Positions 52,516 to 61,039 of a stretch of 64,000 nucleotides of DNA are shown piece by piece. A program made the translations under genes and the position numbers. Positions within the stretch are counted from its first letter, which is position 1; every line of letters begins with the position of its first letter. The notes below the pieces were generated by a model. That model did not search any database and had not been told where the DNA came from. It was given only the letters and a program-made list of their open reading frames with translations. Origin of the DNA: Chlorobiota bacterium (GTDB lineage: Bacteria > Bacteroidota > Ignavibacteria > OLB7); NCBI GenBank assembly GCA_016710285.1, contig JADJXR010000001.1:3040501-3104500 (forward strand). Reading direction: 5' to 3'.

Positions 52516-53697
52516 TCAGGATTGTTCGTTTGCAAACATGAGAACCTCCTCAAACAGCAATCGTTCCTCTGCCTCGGTTGCTGCTTTGGCGGCTTCTTCG
52601 GGGGTGGAGGCCAGCGCGGTGATATGCCCCATTTTCCGCCCACGCCGTGAACGCTCCTTCCCGTAAATGTGCAGATGCACGCTGGGATCCGCCAGCGTTT
52701 CTTCGTAATTGGCAACCGCACCGGACCCGTTATGTTTTCCCAAAATATTGACCATTGCAACGCCCGGGGCGCGTAAATCGGTGCGACCCAATGGCCACCC
52801 CATCACTGCCCGAATGTGATTTTCAAATTGCGAGGTGACGCAGCCTTCAATCGTGTAATGGCCGCTGTTGTGGGGGCGCGGCGCGATTTCGTTTACCAAC
52901 ACTTCGCCGTCGCCGGTCAGAAAAAGCTCAACGCCAAAAATTCCAATTCCATGAATAATTTCCACGGCGTGGCGGGCGTAGTCGCGGGCAAGGGTGGTGG
53001 CCGGTTCGCCTGCGCGGGCCGGGGCAAGCACCGTGCGGCAGATATGATGCTCCTGCACGGTTTCCACCACCGGGTACAACGCGGTTTCGCCATTTGCCCC
53101 CCGCGCAACCATCACCGCAAGCTCCTTCACAAACGGCACAAAGGCTTCGCAGTATAATTCACGTGCTGGATTTCCCTTGGTGATTTTTTCCCAACCGATG
53201 GGAATATCCTCCGGTTTGCGGATCGTCGCGTTCCCGTAGCCGTCGTAGCCGTTGCGCCGGCTTTTCAGGATAAATGGATACCCGAATTGCTGGCCAAATG
53301 CTTGCGCGTCGCCGTGGGTTGCAACCGCACGGAAGGCCGCCACGGGAATTCCCGCATCGTCGAACGTCTGCTTCTGGATCAATTTATCCTGAATTTTCGC
53401 GACCGATGCCGCGCCAGGCCGCAATACAAACCCTGCCCGTTCAATCACCATTAAATGGGCTTCCTCAATGAACTCACTCTCTAACGTGATAACGTCGCAG
53501 TTGCTGGCAAAATGGAGCAAGGCAATGTGGTCCGAAGGGTCGGCAACGGTTTCGCGGTGGGCAATTTGCCCGGCGGGTGAGTTGGCATGGTTTTCCATAA
53601 TGTGGACTTTCATCCCAAGCTGGAATGCGGCGATTGCGGTCATCCGCGCAAGTTGCCCGCCGCCAAGAATGCCAAGTGTTGGAGGGTTGTAGATCAT
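52516..53697 (-). CDS. purK: N5-carboxyaminoimidazole ribonucleotide synthase
   Basis: A 393-residue ATP-grasp enzyme. It makes N5-CAIR from AIR, bicarbonate and ATP in purine synthesis. Blocks: LGILGGGQLARMTAIAAFQL, VAKIQDKLIQKQTFDDAGIP, FILKSRRNGYDGYGNATI, YCEAFVPFVKELAVMVAR, VLVNEIAPRPHNSGHYTIEG and FENHIRAVMGWPLG. Start at 53697 (MIYNPPTLGILGGG), rather than the in-frame extension upstream. purE is not adjacent in this window. Immediately followed by the AAA/DUF4276 pair on the same strand. Confidence 0.95.
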   Translation of the reverse strand: MIYNPPTLGILGGGQLARMTAIAAFQLGMKVHIMENHANSPAGQIAHRETVADPSDHIALLHFASNCDVITLESEFIEEAHLMVIERAGFVLRPGAASVAKIQDKLIQKQTFDDAGIPVAAFRAVATHGDAQAFGQQFGYPFILKSRRNGYDGYGNATIRKPEDIPIGWEKITKGNPARELYCEAFVPFVKELAVMVARGANGETALYPVVETVQEHHICRTVLAPARAGEPATTLARDYARHAVEIIHGIGIFGVELFLTGDGEVLVNEIAPRPHNSGHYTIEGCVTSQFENHIRAVMGWPLGRTDLRAPGVAMVNILGKHNGSGAVANYEETLADPSVHLHIYGKERSRRGRKMGHITALASTPEEAAKAATEAEERLLFEEVLMFANEQS

Positions 53698-53765
53698 GGC
53701 TGTAAAGATAGGAAGAGTTGGTTGCACAGGAATGCCACATGGGGGCGAAGGAAGGGGCGCAACAG

Positions 53766-53798
53766 AAAAGCCATCCGCGATATGCGCAGATGGCTTTT
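53766..53798 (-). terminator. Terminator of the ffh-rplS operon
   Basis: Stem AAAAGCCATC (53766-53775) with GATGGCTTTT (53789-53798), with an inner CGC/GCG pair. Read on the minus strand it ends in TTTT followed by CTGTT. It lies 25 bases after the rplS stop at 53824 and before the start of purK. Confidence 0.7.
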
Positions 53799-53823
53799 AC
53801 GATGGTTCGCCGTTGTGCTGCCG

Positions 53824-54204
53824 TTAGGTTGTTTTGGAACGAACAGCTTTGGTGGAAAGGTTGCGCAAGTAGTAGAGTTTTGCGCGGCGAACTTTCCCCT
53901 CGCGGACGATGCGAATCCCCTGGATGGTTGGCGAGTGAACCGGGAAAATCCGTTCCACGCCAACGCCGTTGCTCACTTTCCGCACGGTGAAGGTTTCGCT
54001 GGAGCCTGCGCCACGGCGCGAGATCACGATCCCTTCAAAGTTCTGGGTGCGCTCCTTTCCCCCTTCCACAACGCGCACGGCGATGTTGATCATATCCCCC
54101 GGGCGGAAGGAAGGGATCATCACATCGGCGTCGTTGTTTTTGGCACGACGGGTTGCGGCGGTCTGCGCGATCACCTGCTGGGTCAGTTCTTCAATTTCTT
54201 TCAT
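53824..54204 (-). CDS. rplS: 50S ribosomal protein L19
   Basis: A 126-residue basic protein. Family blocks: PSFRPGDMINIAVRVVEGGK, RTQNFEGIVISRRGAG, ETFTVRKVSNGVGVERIFPV and VRRAKLYYLRNLSTKAV. L19 sits at the 30S-50S interface. The ATG at 54204 is preceded by GGAGG with a six-base gap. It closes the conserved ffh-rpsP-rimM-trmD-rplS operon. Confidence 0.97.
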   Translation of the reverse strand: MKEIEELTQQVIAQTAATRRAKNNDADVMIPSFRPGDMINIAVRVVEGGKERTQNFEGIVISRRGAGSSETFTVRKVSNGVGVERIFPVHSPTIQGIRIVREGKVRRAKLYYLRNLSTKAVRSKTT

Positions 54205-54339
54205 GGTATGCCTCCGTGTATCTGTTGTCTGTTGCTGAAAAATTTCTTGGCTGTGCCGTGCTGTTGGTTCCCGTTGGCGTGCTGCCTGCGTTGGGCGGCG
54301 CACTGCGCTGCGGGAAATGGAAATCAGTAATCGGCAAGC

Positions 54340-55068
54340 TCACTCATCCAGAGTGTCCAAAATATCTGGCCGGCGTTGGCGCGTGCGTTCCAGTGCTGCG
54401 GCTTCGCGCCATGCGGCAATTTTTGCGTGGTCCCCGCTTTGCAAAACCTCTGGGACATTCATGCCCCGGAACTCTGCCGGCTTGGTGTACTGCGGCGCGT
54501 CAAGCAATCCGGTTTGGAAGGAGTCGCCCAGCGCCGATTCGCTGTCGCCCATCGCGCCGGGAAGCAGCCTGACGAGGGCATCGGTCAGGACCATTGCCGG
54601 AAGTTCGCCGCCGGTTAGGACGTAATCGCCAATGGAGATTTCTTGCGTCACCAATGTTTGGCGAACCCGCTCATCCACCCCTTTGTAATGGCCGCACAGC
54701 AGTATCAGGTTTGCGGCCATCGAAAGGCGATTGGCAAGCGATTGCGTCAGCTGCTGGCCATCGGGGGTCAGGAAGATGACTTCATCGTACTTGCGCTCGG
54801 CCTGCAGCCGCTCCACACATTCAAAGATCGGTTCGGGGCGAAGAACCATTCCGGCTCCGCCGCCGTAGGGGGTGTCGTCCACCTGCTTGTAGCGGCCCAG
54901 GCCGTAATCGTGCAGGTTGTGGATGTTGATCTCCGCCAGGTTCGCCTTGCGCGCACGGCTGACGATGGAAGCATCCAACACGCTGGCGAAGGTTTGCGGC
55001 ACAACGCTCAGAATGTCAATCCGCAGCAACGGAGTTTCGCGAGGGGGGGCGGGCAAGGGCTTACTCAT
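54340..55068 (-). CDS. trmD: tRNA (guanine-N1)-methyltransferase
   Basis: A 242-residue SPOUT methyltransferase. It methylates G37 of tRNAs and prevents frameshifting. Blocks: IDILSVVPQTFASVLDASIV, HNLHDYGLGRYKQVDDTPYG, GGGAGMVLRPEPIF, LLCGHYKGVDERV and EISIGDYVLTGGELPAM, the trefoil-knot SAM site. The ATG at 55068 overlaps the rimM stop by eight bases. In the usual operon position. Confidence 0.97.
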   Translation of the reverse strand: MSKPLPAPPRETPLLRIDILSVVPQTFASVLDASIVSRARKANLAEINIHNLHDYGLGRYKQVDDTPYGGGAGMVLRPEPIFECVERLQAERKYDEVIFLTPDGQQLTQSLANRLSMAANLILLCGHYKGVDERVRQTLVTQEISIGDYVLTGGELPAMVLTDALVRLLPGAMGDSESALGDSFQTGLLDAPQYTKPAEFRGMNVPEVLQSGDHAKIAAWREAAALERTRQRRPDILDTLDE

Positions 55069-55591
55069 CCTCTTGATTCTCCATCATCCCCGGTATCGTC
55101 ACAATCGTCGCGGTTCGTTCTTCGTGGTTCAGCGCAGCAACAAATGCGGGCACTGCCGGGAACAACCACTCGTTCCCACCACTCTGCACCGTCCAGACCG
55201 CGTGGGCGGCGGTTTGCTGAAGCCCGATTACTTCCCCCATTGGCTCCCCTTCGGGGGAGTAAAGCTGGAAGCCAACGATTCCCGGATCGGTGAGGGGATC
55301 GGAGTACTGAATGGCCGCTGGCTCCAGAAAAAGAGCTTGGTCCACGATTGCATCGGCCCCCTCTTTTGTGCCAACCCCTTCAAATGTGCAAAGAAGATCG
55401 TCGCCATGGGCTTGGCACAAGGTCAGCTCAATCGGGCGTGCAAAATTTGCGGAGTAGCCAATCCATGCCGCACAAGGGGTTGCAATCTGCGGGATCACTT
55501 CGTGATCGAGTTTGCAGCGGAGCTTCCCTTCAAGGCCAAAGGCGCGGGTCAGCACGCCAAGCCGAACAAGGGTTGAAGGTTGATTGCTCAT
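55061..55591 (-). CDS. rimM: Ribosome maturation factor RimM
   Basis: A 176-residue protein with the RimM/PRC-barrel layout: N-terminal VRLGVLTRAFGLEGKLRCKL, a central variable strand region, and the PRC-type segment GIVGFQLYSPEGEPMGEVIG. RimM aids 16S rRNA processing and 30S maturation by binding S19. I start at 55591 (MSNQPSTLVRLG). The end overlaps trmD. The sequence is divergent, so the call also leans on the operon position between rpsP and trmD. Confidence 0.9.
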   Translation of the reverse strand: MSNQPSTLVRLGVLTRAFGLEGKLRCKLDHEVIPQIATPCAAWIGYSANFARPIELTLCQAHGDDLLCTFEGVGTKEGADAIVDQALFLEPAAIQYSDPLTDPGIVGFQLYSPEGEPMGEVIGLQQTAAHAVWTVQSGGNEWLFPAVPAFVAALNHEERTATIVTIPGMMENQEDE

Positions 55592-55642
55592 GGTTGATAG
55601 CAGGGAAGAAGGGGGACCAACTTCCCCGCTATTATTGAACAA

Positions 55643-56245
55643 TTATCCTGCGTTCTCTTCGGCTGCGGGCGCAGCGGCTTCGGCAGCGGGTGCTTCTTCG
55701 GCAGCAGCAGGTGCAGCGGCTTCGGCAGCAGCGGCGGCCTCGGCTTCGGCTTTTGCAGCAGCTTCGGCAGCGGCGGCGGCTTCAGCCTCGGCTTTTGCAG
55801 CAGCGGCAGCAGCTTCGGCAGCAGCGGCGGCCTCGGCCTCGGCTTTTGCGGCGGCTTCGGCTTCAGCTTTGGCTTTTGCTTCGGCAGCAGCGGCAGCGGC
55901 TAAGCGTGCTTTTTCGTCGGCAGAGCGTTTGCTGTCAAGGTGGGTTTCTACCGCTTTTGCGACGGTATCGGCGGCAACGCCTTTGCGAAGAAGGTAGCGT
56001 TCCATCAGAACGCCTTCGCGGCGAAGCAGGGCGCGGACGGTGTCGGTTGGTTGCGCGCCGCTGTTCAGCCAGTAGTGGACGCGGTCGCGTTGAAGGATGG
56101 TGATAGGATTACCGGTCACCAGTGGATTGTACTGGCCGACTTTCTCAAGGAAGCGGCCATCGCGTGTGTTGCGGCTGTCGGCGGCGACGATATCGTACAC
56201 CGGAGCCTTTTTCCGTCCCATTCTTCTCAAGCGGAGCTTGACCAT
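55643..56245 (-). CDS. rpsP: 30S ribosomal protein S16 with Ala/Glu/Lys tail
   Basis: A 200-residue S16. Residues 1-85 form the normal domain (VKLRLRRMGRKKAPVYDIVA; DGRFLEKVGQYNPL; RVHYWLNSGAQPTDTVRALL). The last 85-90 residues consist of repeated Ala/Glu/Lys units (AAAAKAEAEAAAAAE-like), forming a long charged helix that the usual S16 lacks. The tail has no stop or frame break and DNA repeats with a six-base or so period. Such tails occur in some FCB bacteria; function unknown. Confidence 0.95.
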   Translation of the reverse strand: MVKLRLRRMGRKKAPVYDIVAADSRNTRDGRFLEKVGQYNPLVTGNPITILQRDRVHYWLNSGAQPTDTVRALLRREGVLMERYLLRKGVAADTVAKAVETHLDSKRSADEKARLAAAAAAEAKAKAEAEAAAKAEAEAAAAAEAAAAAAKAEAEAAAAAEAAAKAEAEAAAAAEAAAPAAAEEAPAAEAAAPAAEENAG

Positions 56246-56310
56246 GTTTCTGCGTTGGTTGAGTTAGTGTTGCTGTATTTGTTCTGAAAGAATTGTCTGC
56301 GTCGTTCGGA

Positions 56311-57651
56311 TTACCGTTTCCGCCCCATCAGCCCTTTTGCGGCCATTCCTGCCATTTTCCCCATTCCGCCGCCGCTAAGTTGGCGCATCATCTTCCGCAT
56401 TTCGTCGAACTGCTTCAGCAGGTTGTTCACATCTTGGATTGTTGTCCCGCTTCCGCTGGCAATCCGTTTCCGCCGGCTGGCGTTGATGATCTCCGGCTTG
56501 TTCCGCTCTTCTTTTGTCATCGAGGTAATCATCGCTTCCAGCCGCCCCATTGCTTTGTCGTCCACTTGGACCCCCTTCATTGCCCGGTCCATTCCGGGAA
56601 GCATCCCCAGCAGGTCGCGGATGGATCCCATTTTTTTGATCTGCTGAAGCTGCTGGTAGAAGTCCTCCAGCGTGAACTGGTTCTTGCGGAATTTCTCTTC
56701 TAATTTCCGGGCTTCGGCTTCATCGTACTGCTGCTGGGCTTTTTCCACCAGCGAGACCACGTCGCCCATTCCCAAAATTCGGGAGGCCATGCGGTCCGGG
56801 TAGAACTGCTCCAGCGCGTCCATTTTTTCGCCAACGCCGATGAACTTGATCGGTTTCTCCACCACCGAGCGGATGGAGAGCGCGGCGCCGCCGCGGGTGT
56901 CGCCATCAAGTTTGGTAAGGATAACGCCGTCGAAGTTCAGCCGCTCGTTAAAGGCTTTGGCGGTCGTGACGGCATCTTGGCCGATCATGGCATCCACCAC
57001 GAACAGAATTTCGTTCGGGCGGGTGCGGTCCTTGATTTTGGCCACCTCTTCCATCATCGCCTCATCAATCGTCAAGCGTCCGGCGGTATCAATGATGATG
57101 ATATCCTTCCCCAATCGCTTGGCTTCCACAACGGCGCGTTCGGCAATCGTTACCGGGTTTTCCCCTTCCAGATTGAAGACCGGAACCCCGATTTGTTCCC
57201 CTAACGTCTTCAGCTGGTCAATGGCGGCGGGGCGGTAGGTGTCGGCAGCAACCAGCATCGGTTGGCGGCCTTTCCCCTTGAAGTAGCTGGCTAATTTGGC
57301 CGAATGGGTTGTTTTGCCGGAGCCTTGCAGTCCGCACATCATAATGATGGTGGGACCCGCCGGTGCCATTTTGATCTCGGCAAGGTTGTTCCCCATCAGC
57401 TCCACCAACTCATCGTAGATGATCTTGACGATCATCTGCCCGGGCGTTACCGAGGCCACAACGTTCCGGCCAAGTGCCTTTTTCTGAACGTCGTCAACGA
57501 ACTTCTTGGTTACTTGGAAGTTGACGTCGGCATCAAGCAGTGCGCGGCGGACTTCGCGCAGTGCTTCGGAGATATTCTCTTCGGTTAGCCGCGCTTCGCC
57601 GCTAATCCGGCGGATTGCTGCGTCAAGTTTGGCACTAAGGTTCTCAAACAT
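56311..57651 (-). CDS. ffh: Signal recognition particle protein
   Basis: A 446-residue SRP54 homologue. N domain, then the G domain with MCGLQGSGKTTHSAKLASYF, DTAGRLTIDEAMMEEV and LTKLDGDTRGGAALSIR. The M domain follows (MLPGMDRAMKGVQVDDKAMG; RIASGSGTTIQDVNNLLKQF) and ends in Met/Gly-rich sequence. It binds signal sequences and the SRP RNA for co-translational targeting. First gene of the conserved ribosomal operon. Confidence 0.98.
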   Translation of the reverse strand: MFENLSAKLDAAIRRISGEARLTEENISEALREVRRALLDADVNFQVTKKFVDDVQKKALGRNVVASVTPGQMIVKIIYDELVELMGNNLAEIKMAPAGPTIIMMCGLQGSGKTTHSAKLASYFKGKGRQPMLVAADTYRPAAIDQLKTLGEQIGVPVFNLEGENPVTIAERAVVEAKRLGKDIIIIDTAGRLTIDEAMMEEVAKIKDRTRPNEILFVVDAMIGQDAVTTAKAFNERLNFDGVILTKLDGDTRGGAALSIRSVVEKPIKFIGVGEKMDALEQFYPDRMASRILGMGDVVSLVEKAQQQYDEAEARKLEEKFRKNQFTLEDFYQQLQQIKKMGSIRDLLGMLPGMDRAMKGVQVDDKAMGRLEAMITSMTKEERNKPEIINASRRKRIASGSGTTIQDVNNLLKQFDEMRKMMRQLSGGGMGKMAGMAAKGLMGRKR

Positions 57652-57951
57652 TCGGTACTTCGCTCTTCGGCTCTATCGGGTCGGCGGCCAACGGCGGTTG
57701 GCTGCGTCAAGTGCAGTGTTCAATAATTCTTTTACCCCTTTTGAGGCAAAGGACTACAAAAATAGTCCGGCAGGGTGCGGTGGCAAAACGAAAGTTGGGG
57801 GGGAAGCCGTGGGGGGAACAACCTGAAACATCGGGGGGATAAAGGCTTGGAGCGTTGCTCCCCGTTCTGTACGTTTGTTGCCACTTGCAATGTGGGCCGT
57901 GCGTACGGCCAGCGGTTCATCAATGCCTAACCCTTGTGGAGGAGAGAAACG
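57652..57951. other. Divergent promoter region with inverted repeat
   Basis: 300 bases between ffh (minus) and the secreted protein gene (plus). A hairpin at 57895-57910 (GGCCGT-GCGT-ACGGCC) lies 41 bases before the downstream ATG, and GGAGGAGA at 57938-57945 is its Shine-Dalgarno site. No gene or RNA is recognised. SRP RNA, often near ffh, was not seen. Confidence 0.4.
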
Positions 57952-58563
57952 ATGAGAAAAAACGGACGGTTCTTGGTGATTGGTTTGCTTCTGCTTTGTG
58001 CTTCCGTTAGCAACGCAGCAACGGGATTGCCACCGCTGATGGTCCCGGGTCCCCAGGGCCAAGCAGGAAGCACCATTGTGCAAGCCTTTATCCTCTACCT
58101 TGATAAAAACGGGGATGGGACCTACGACTACATGATGATTGCCACCTGCAATGGCCGCGTTGCGGGGTATGATTGGAGTTCCAGCAGTGGCCAAGAACTT
58201 CAAGATCACGAATGGAGGATTCCTGCCGGAGGGGCATTCAAAGCTGAGCTAACCTCGCAAGTCTGTGGGGCGAGCATCTATTCATGGACCCTCTCGTTTG
58301 TTGATGGCGCAGCGAACAAGGTCGCCTGCACAATCTCTGGCGATTGCACCGGCCAAATCTCTGGCACCTGCGAATTGCTGCCTCCAACTAAGAACGAGGA
58401 GAGCAATATCTGGGAGAAGATTTCCGGCTCCGCCACCACCAAGCAGGCAACTACCCCGTGGCATCAGGACGCAACAGCCATGCCGGAATCGCCTAACACT
58501 TCATCAGATAGCCAAGCAGGTGCTGCAACGGAGCCGCCTGCTGCAAAGCCGAATGTTGAGTGA
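57952..58563 (+). CDS. Small secreted protein of unknown function
   Basis: A 203-residue exported protein. GGAGGAGA precedes the ATG, and a signal peptide (MRKNGRFLVIGLLLLCASVS) follows. The middle part, 30-150, contains six or so cysteines and strand-rich segments (YLDKNGDGTYDYMMIATCNG, a DxDGDxxxD-like calcium site). The last 50 residues are Thr/Ser/Pro-rich. No known family is recognised. No T9SS motif is seen. A strong terminator (58591-58623) follows. Confidence 0.6.
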   Translation: MRKNGRFLVIGLLLLCASVSNAATGLPPLMVPGPQGQAGSTIVQAFILYLDKNGDGTYDYMMIATCNGRVAGYDWSSSSGQELQDHEWRIPAGGAFKAELTSQVCGASIYSWTLSFVDGAANKVACTISGDCTGQISGTCELLPPTKNEESNIWEKISGSATTKQATTPWHQDATAMPESPNTSSDSQAGAATEPPAAKPNVE

Positions 58564-58590
58564 GGCAGGATGCCCAAGCATGAATGCTTG

Positions 58591-58628
58591 AAGCGGCAAT
58601 ACCACAGCAAGGTATTGCCGCTTTCTGT
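58591..58628 (+). terminator. Terminator after the small secreted protein
   Basis: Perfect 13-bp stem AAGCGGCAATACC (58591-58603) with its complement at 58611-58623 and loop ACAGCAA, followed by TCTG with a short T stretch. A smaller hairpin CAAGCA-TGAA-TGCTTG (58575-58590) sits just before it. Convergent with the isomerase gene ending at 58670. Confidence 0.7.
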
Positions 58629-58669
58629 TGTGGACCCACCACAGAATTGGGGAGAGGAGAGGGTGACTC

Positions 58670-60268
58670 TTAGACCCCGCAGATGCTGACCCGCAGCCCA
58701 AGCGCCTCCATCGCGGCGGCTTTGGCGAACATTGCGGTGCGTGCGGCGGCGCGGCTTGGCGCGTAGGCAACTTGGATATGGTTCGATTTGTGGCGAGCCA
58801 TCATCTGGTCGCGGCTTACTCCTTGGATCACCGCGTGCATGATTGGCCATTGGCTGGTGGTAAGCCGCCAACGCTCCTCGGTCTCCGCCGCCGGAAGCGC
58901 GACCACGTTGGCCAACCCCGTGTCGAAATTCAGCCGCCCGTTGGCAACAAACACACGGCTCCACACCACCCACCCGGGCTTGCTAATCCCCTTAACGGAT
59001 CCGCCACCAAGATGGAAATACATCGGCGGCTGGCGTTCGCTGGTGGCCCCGGCGTATCCGTCAATAAAATGTGCCGGCGGGGCCGCGCCGCTGATCTCCA
59101 ACACCCACACAAAATCGTTCACCCCGCCCCCCTTGTAATGCCGGCCCCAGCGAAGGTCGTGCAGCGTGGTCTCGGGGGGGAAACCAAGCTGCCGCCACAG
59201 TCGGTAGGTGACAAGCGCGTCCAACCCCGCGCACTCATCCACTTCGTTGAAATGCACCACGGCCTCGCCCGGGAACAGCTCCTGGGTAGTGCCTTCGCGA
59301 TAGACCGGCGGGCGGTGGCTGTTGTTCAGGATTCCTTCGGCCAGATCGCTTGCGGGGGTAAGGTCCTTCAGCCCTTGCTGGTATTGGATGCCGATGGTGT
59401 CGCAGCCGAAATCATCGGCAATCCGCACCGCAGCGATGTACATCTTGCACTGCTCCAGAATCTGCCGCTCGGTCAGCTGGGTGGCTTCGTCGGTCCCAAG
59501 CTGGAAGGTCATCCCTTCGGCACGCAGCCATTCGTACACGCTGCGGGCCTCGGCCTCGGTAACGGTCAGCATTCGGGCATAGAGGGTGGATTGGCTTAGG
59601 CGTTCTTTGAAAACCCCGGTGGGGTGAAGCAGTTCGTCGGGGATGATGGCGTTGTACATCCCCATGCACCCTTCATCAAAAATCCCCATGATCGCTTTCC
59701 GCTTCCGAAGCTCGGCGGCAAACTTCTGCCCAACCCGCACCGCACGCCCCGGCGCTTCGGCGGGGTCGAATCGCCGAACGTGCGAGGTGTCGTGCTGTAC
59801 CTTCCCTTTGCGAAGCCATTGGCGCAGGCCTTTCACAAAAAAATCATCGGTGAAGTGCTCGCTCCACAAAGTGCTGTAACGGATCCCGGCCTTCGTCAGC
59901 GAGGCGTTCAAGTTGAGCAGCCCCACCAAGCCTGGCCACATCCCGCTCCAGTTGGCAACCGTCAGGATTGGCCCCTTGTGGGTGAACAACCCAGCAAGGA
60001 CGTGGTGGCTGTACTGCCACACCGCTATGGCAAGAATCAGCGGGGCATCGTTGGGGATGGATTGGAAGACCTTGATCCCATATCGCTGGCTGTCAATAAA
60101 TCCATGCCCTTTTTCTGGATCAATCGGGTGGGCACGTTGCACGCGGTGGCCTTCCCGCTCCACAACGGCAATGATCTTCTGCTCCATTTCCGCTTGGGCA
60201 GCTTGGCAATTCTGGTTTGCGGCAAGCCGAAGATCGCCGCTGGCAACAAGGTAGATGGTGGATGGCAT
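58670..60268 (-). CDS. FucI/AraA-fold sugar isomerase-like protein
   Basis: A 532-residue protein resembling the L-fucose/L-arabinose isomerase fold. Features: VFQSIPNDAPLILAIAVWQY with the central fold, IMGIFDEGCMGMYNAIIP and VHFNEVDECAGLDALVTYRL, each with acidic residues in positions of the metal ligands, and FHLGGGSVKGISKPGWVV in the C-terminal barrel. These enzymes interconvert aldoses and ketoses using Mn2+. No transporter or kinase of a sugar pathway is adjacent, so the substrate is unknown. Annotation could be refined by structure. Confidence 0.6.
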   Translation of the reverse strand: MPSTIYLVASGDLRLAANQNCQAAQAEMEQKIIAVVEREGHRVQRAHPIDPEKGHGFIDSQRYGIKVFQSIPNDAPLILAIAVWQYSHHVLAGLFTHKGPILTVANWSGMWPGLVGLLNLNASLTKAGIRYSTLWSEHFTDDFFVKGLRQWLRKGKVQHDTSHVRRFDPAEAPGRAVRVGQKFAAELRKRKAIMGIFDEGCMGMYNAIIPDELLHPTGVFKERLSQSTLYARMLTVTEAEARSVYEWLRAEGMTFQLGTDEATQLTERQILEQCKMYIAAVRIADDFGCDTIGIQYQQGLKDLTPASDLAEGILNNSHRPPVYREGTTQELFPGEAVVHFNEVDECAGLDALVTYRLWRQLGFPPETTLHDLRWGRHYKGGGVNDFVWVLEISGAAPPAHFIDGYAGATSERQPPMYFHLGGGSVKGISKPGWVVWSRVFVANGRLNFDTGLANVVALPAAETEERWRLTTSQWPIMHAVIQGVSRDQMMARHKSNHIQVAYAPSRAAARTAMFAKAAAMEALGLRVSICGV

Positions 60269-60358
60269 AGCTGAAGACGGATATTAGTAGTTGTTCACCC
60301 GCGTCGGGGATGGATTGGTCGCGATGTTCGGAGCGTTGGGATGCGCCCGCCGGGTCCG

Positions 60359-60889
60359 TTATTTGGGGACGGAAATCACCACAAACTGCCATGTGGCTGC
60401 CGGGCCGTTCCGCGCCAGCACCGCAAGCAGTTGCAGCGTGGTGTTGGGAATCGCGAAGGTGTAGGTTGCCTGGGCAACGTGCGGTCCGCTGAAGGTTATC
60501 ACGAAGTTGCTTAACGTTGCTCCGTAAAAATCTCCATGCTTCTTCTTGCCGCTTCCTGCCGAACGTTTCCATTCGGCATCGAACTCCTTGGCCGTGGCAA
60601 ACAGCCCATGCTTCGCCGGGCGTTCGCTTTCGGCATCGGGGATTTCCATCACCACGCAGGGGAAGCTAAGAAGCCGTTTCACCTGCTGGGGGTTCATCTC
60701 CCCAAACGCTTTCCAAAACCCCTCAACCGCCCCGCGAACCCCTGCGGTGTCGGCAGCTGTTGGCTGGGCCGCTGCCGTGCCAAACAAAAGGGAGCAAAGA
60801 AGCGCAAGGAATCCAACACGCCGGCCAATGCGGGTCGCCGTTCGCGTTGGTATTCGCCCGGGCGTTTGCTCCGGCGGGCGGGTTGGCAT
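60359..60889 (-). CDS. Secreted NTF2/SnoaL-like protein
   Basis: A 176-residue protein with a likely signal peptide (FLALLCSLLFGTAAAQ) after a basic stretch of 22 residues. The rest has the shape of a SnoaL/NTF2 domain: VRGAVEGFWKAFGEMNPQQV, then strands ending in GPHVAQATYTFAIPN and TWQFVVISVPK. Such domains bind small ligands or act as isomerases. Start uncertain (ATG 60889 or 60931). No operon partner is evident; the neighbours on either side are on the same strand but spaced. Confidence 0.5.
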   Translation of the reverse strand: MPTRPPEQTPGRIPTRTATRIGRRVGFLALLCSLLFGTAAAQPTAADTAGVRGAVEGFWKAFGEMNPQQVKRLLSFPCVVMEIPDAESERPAKHGLFATAKEFDAEWKRSAGSGKKKHGDFYGATLSNFVITFSGPHVAQATYTFAIPNTTLQLLAVLARNGPAATWQFVVISVPK

Positions 60890-61039
60890 CGGAAGAACAA
60901 TGGAGTTCGCGGTTCGATTCCGGCAAGGCATGATGGACCTCACGTCGGCTGTTGATGGATAACGATGGACGAAACGGACGCCCGGAAAAATACAGCTACG
61001 GCTTGATTGAATCGTCAGGAAAGATCAGCCGCAACGCTG

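Noticed and set aside
55690..56103. Low-complexity frames on the plus strand over rpsP.
   Set aside because: They mirror the repetitive Ala/Glu/Lys codons of the S16 tail on the opposite strand.
60905..60930. tRNA-like T-arm sequence GGTTCGATTCC.
   Set aside because: No acceptor stem, anticodon arm or D-arm around it, and it lies within a coding frame.
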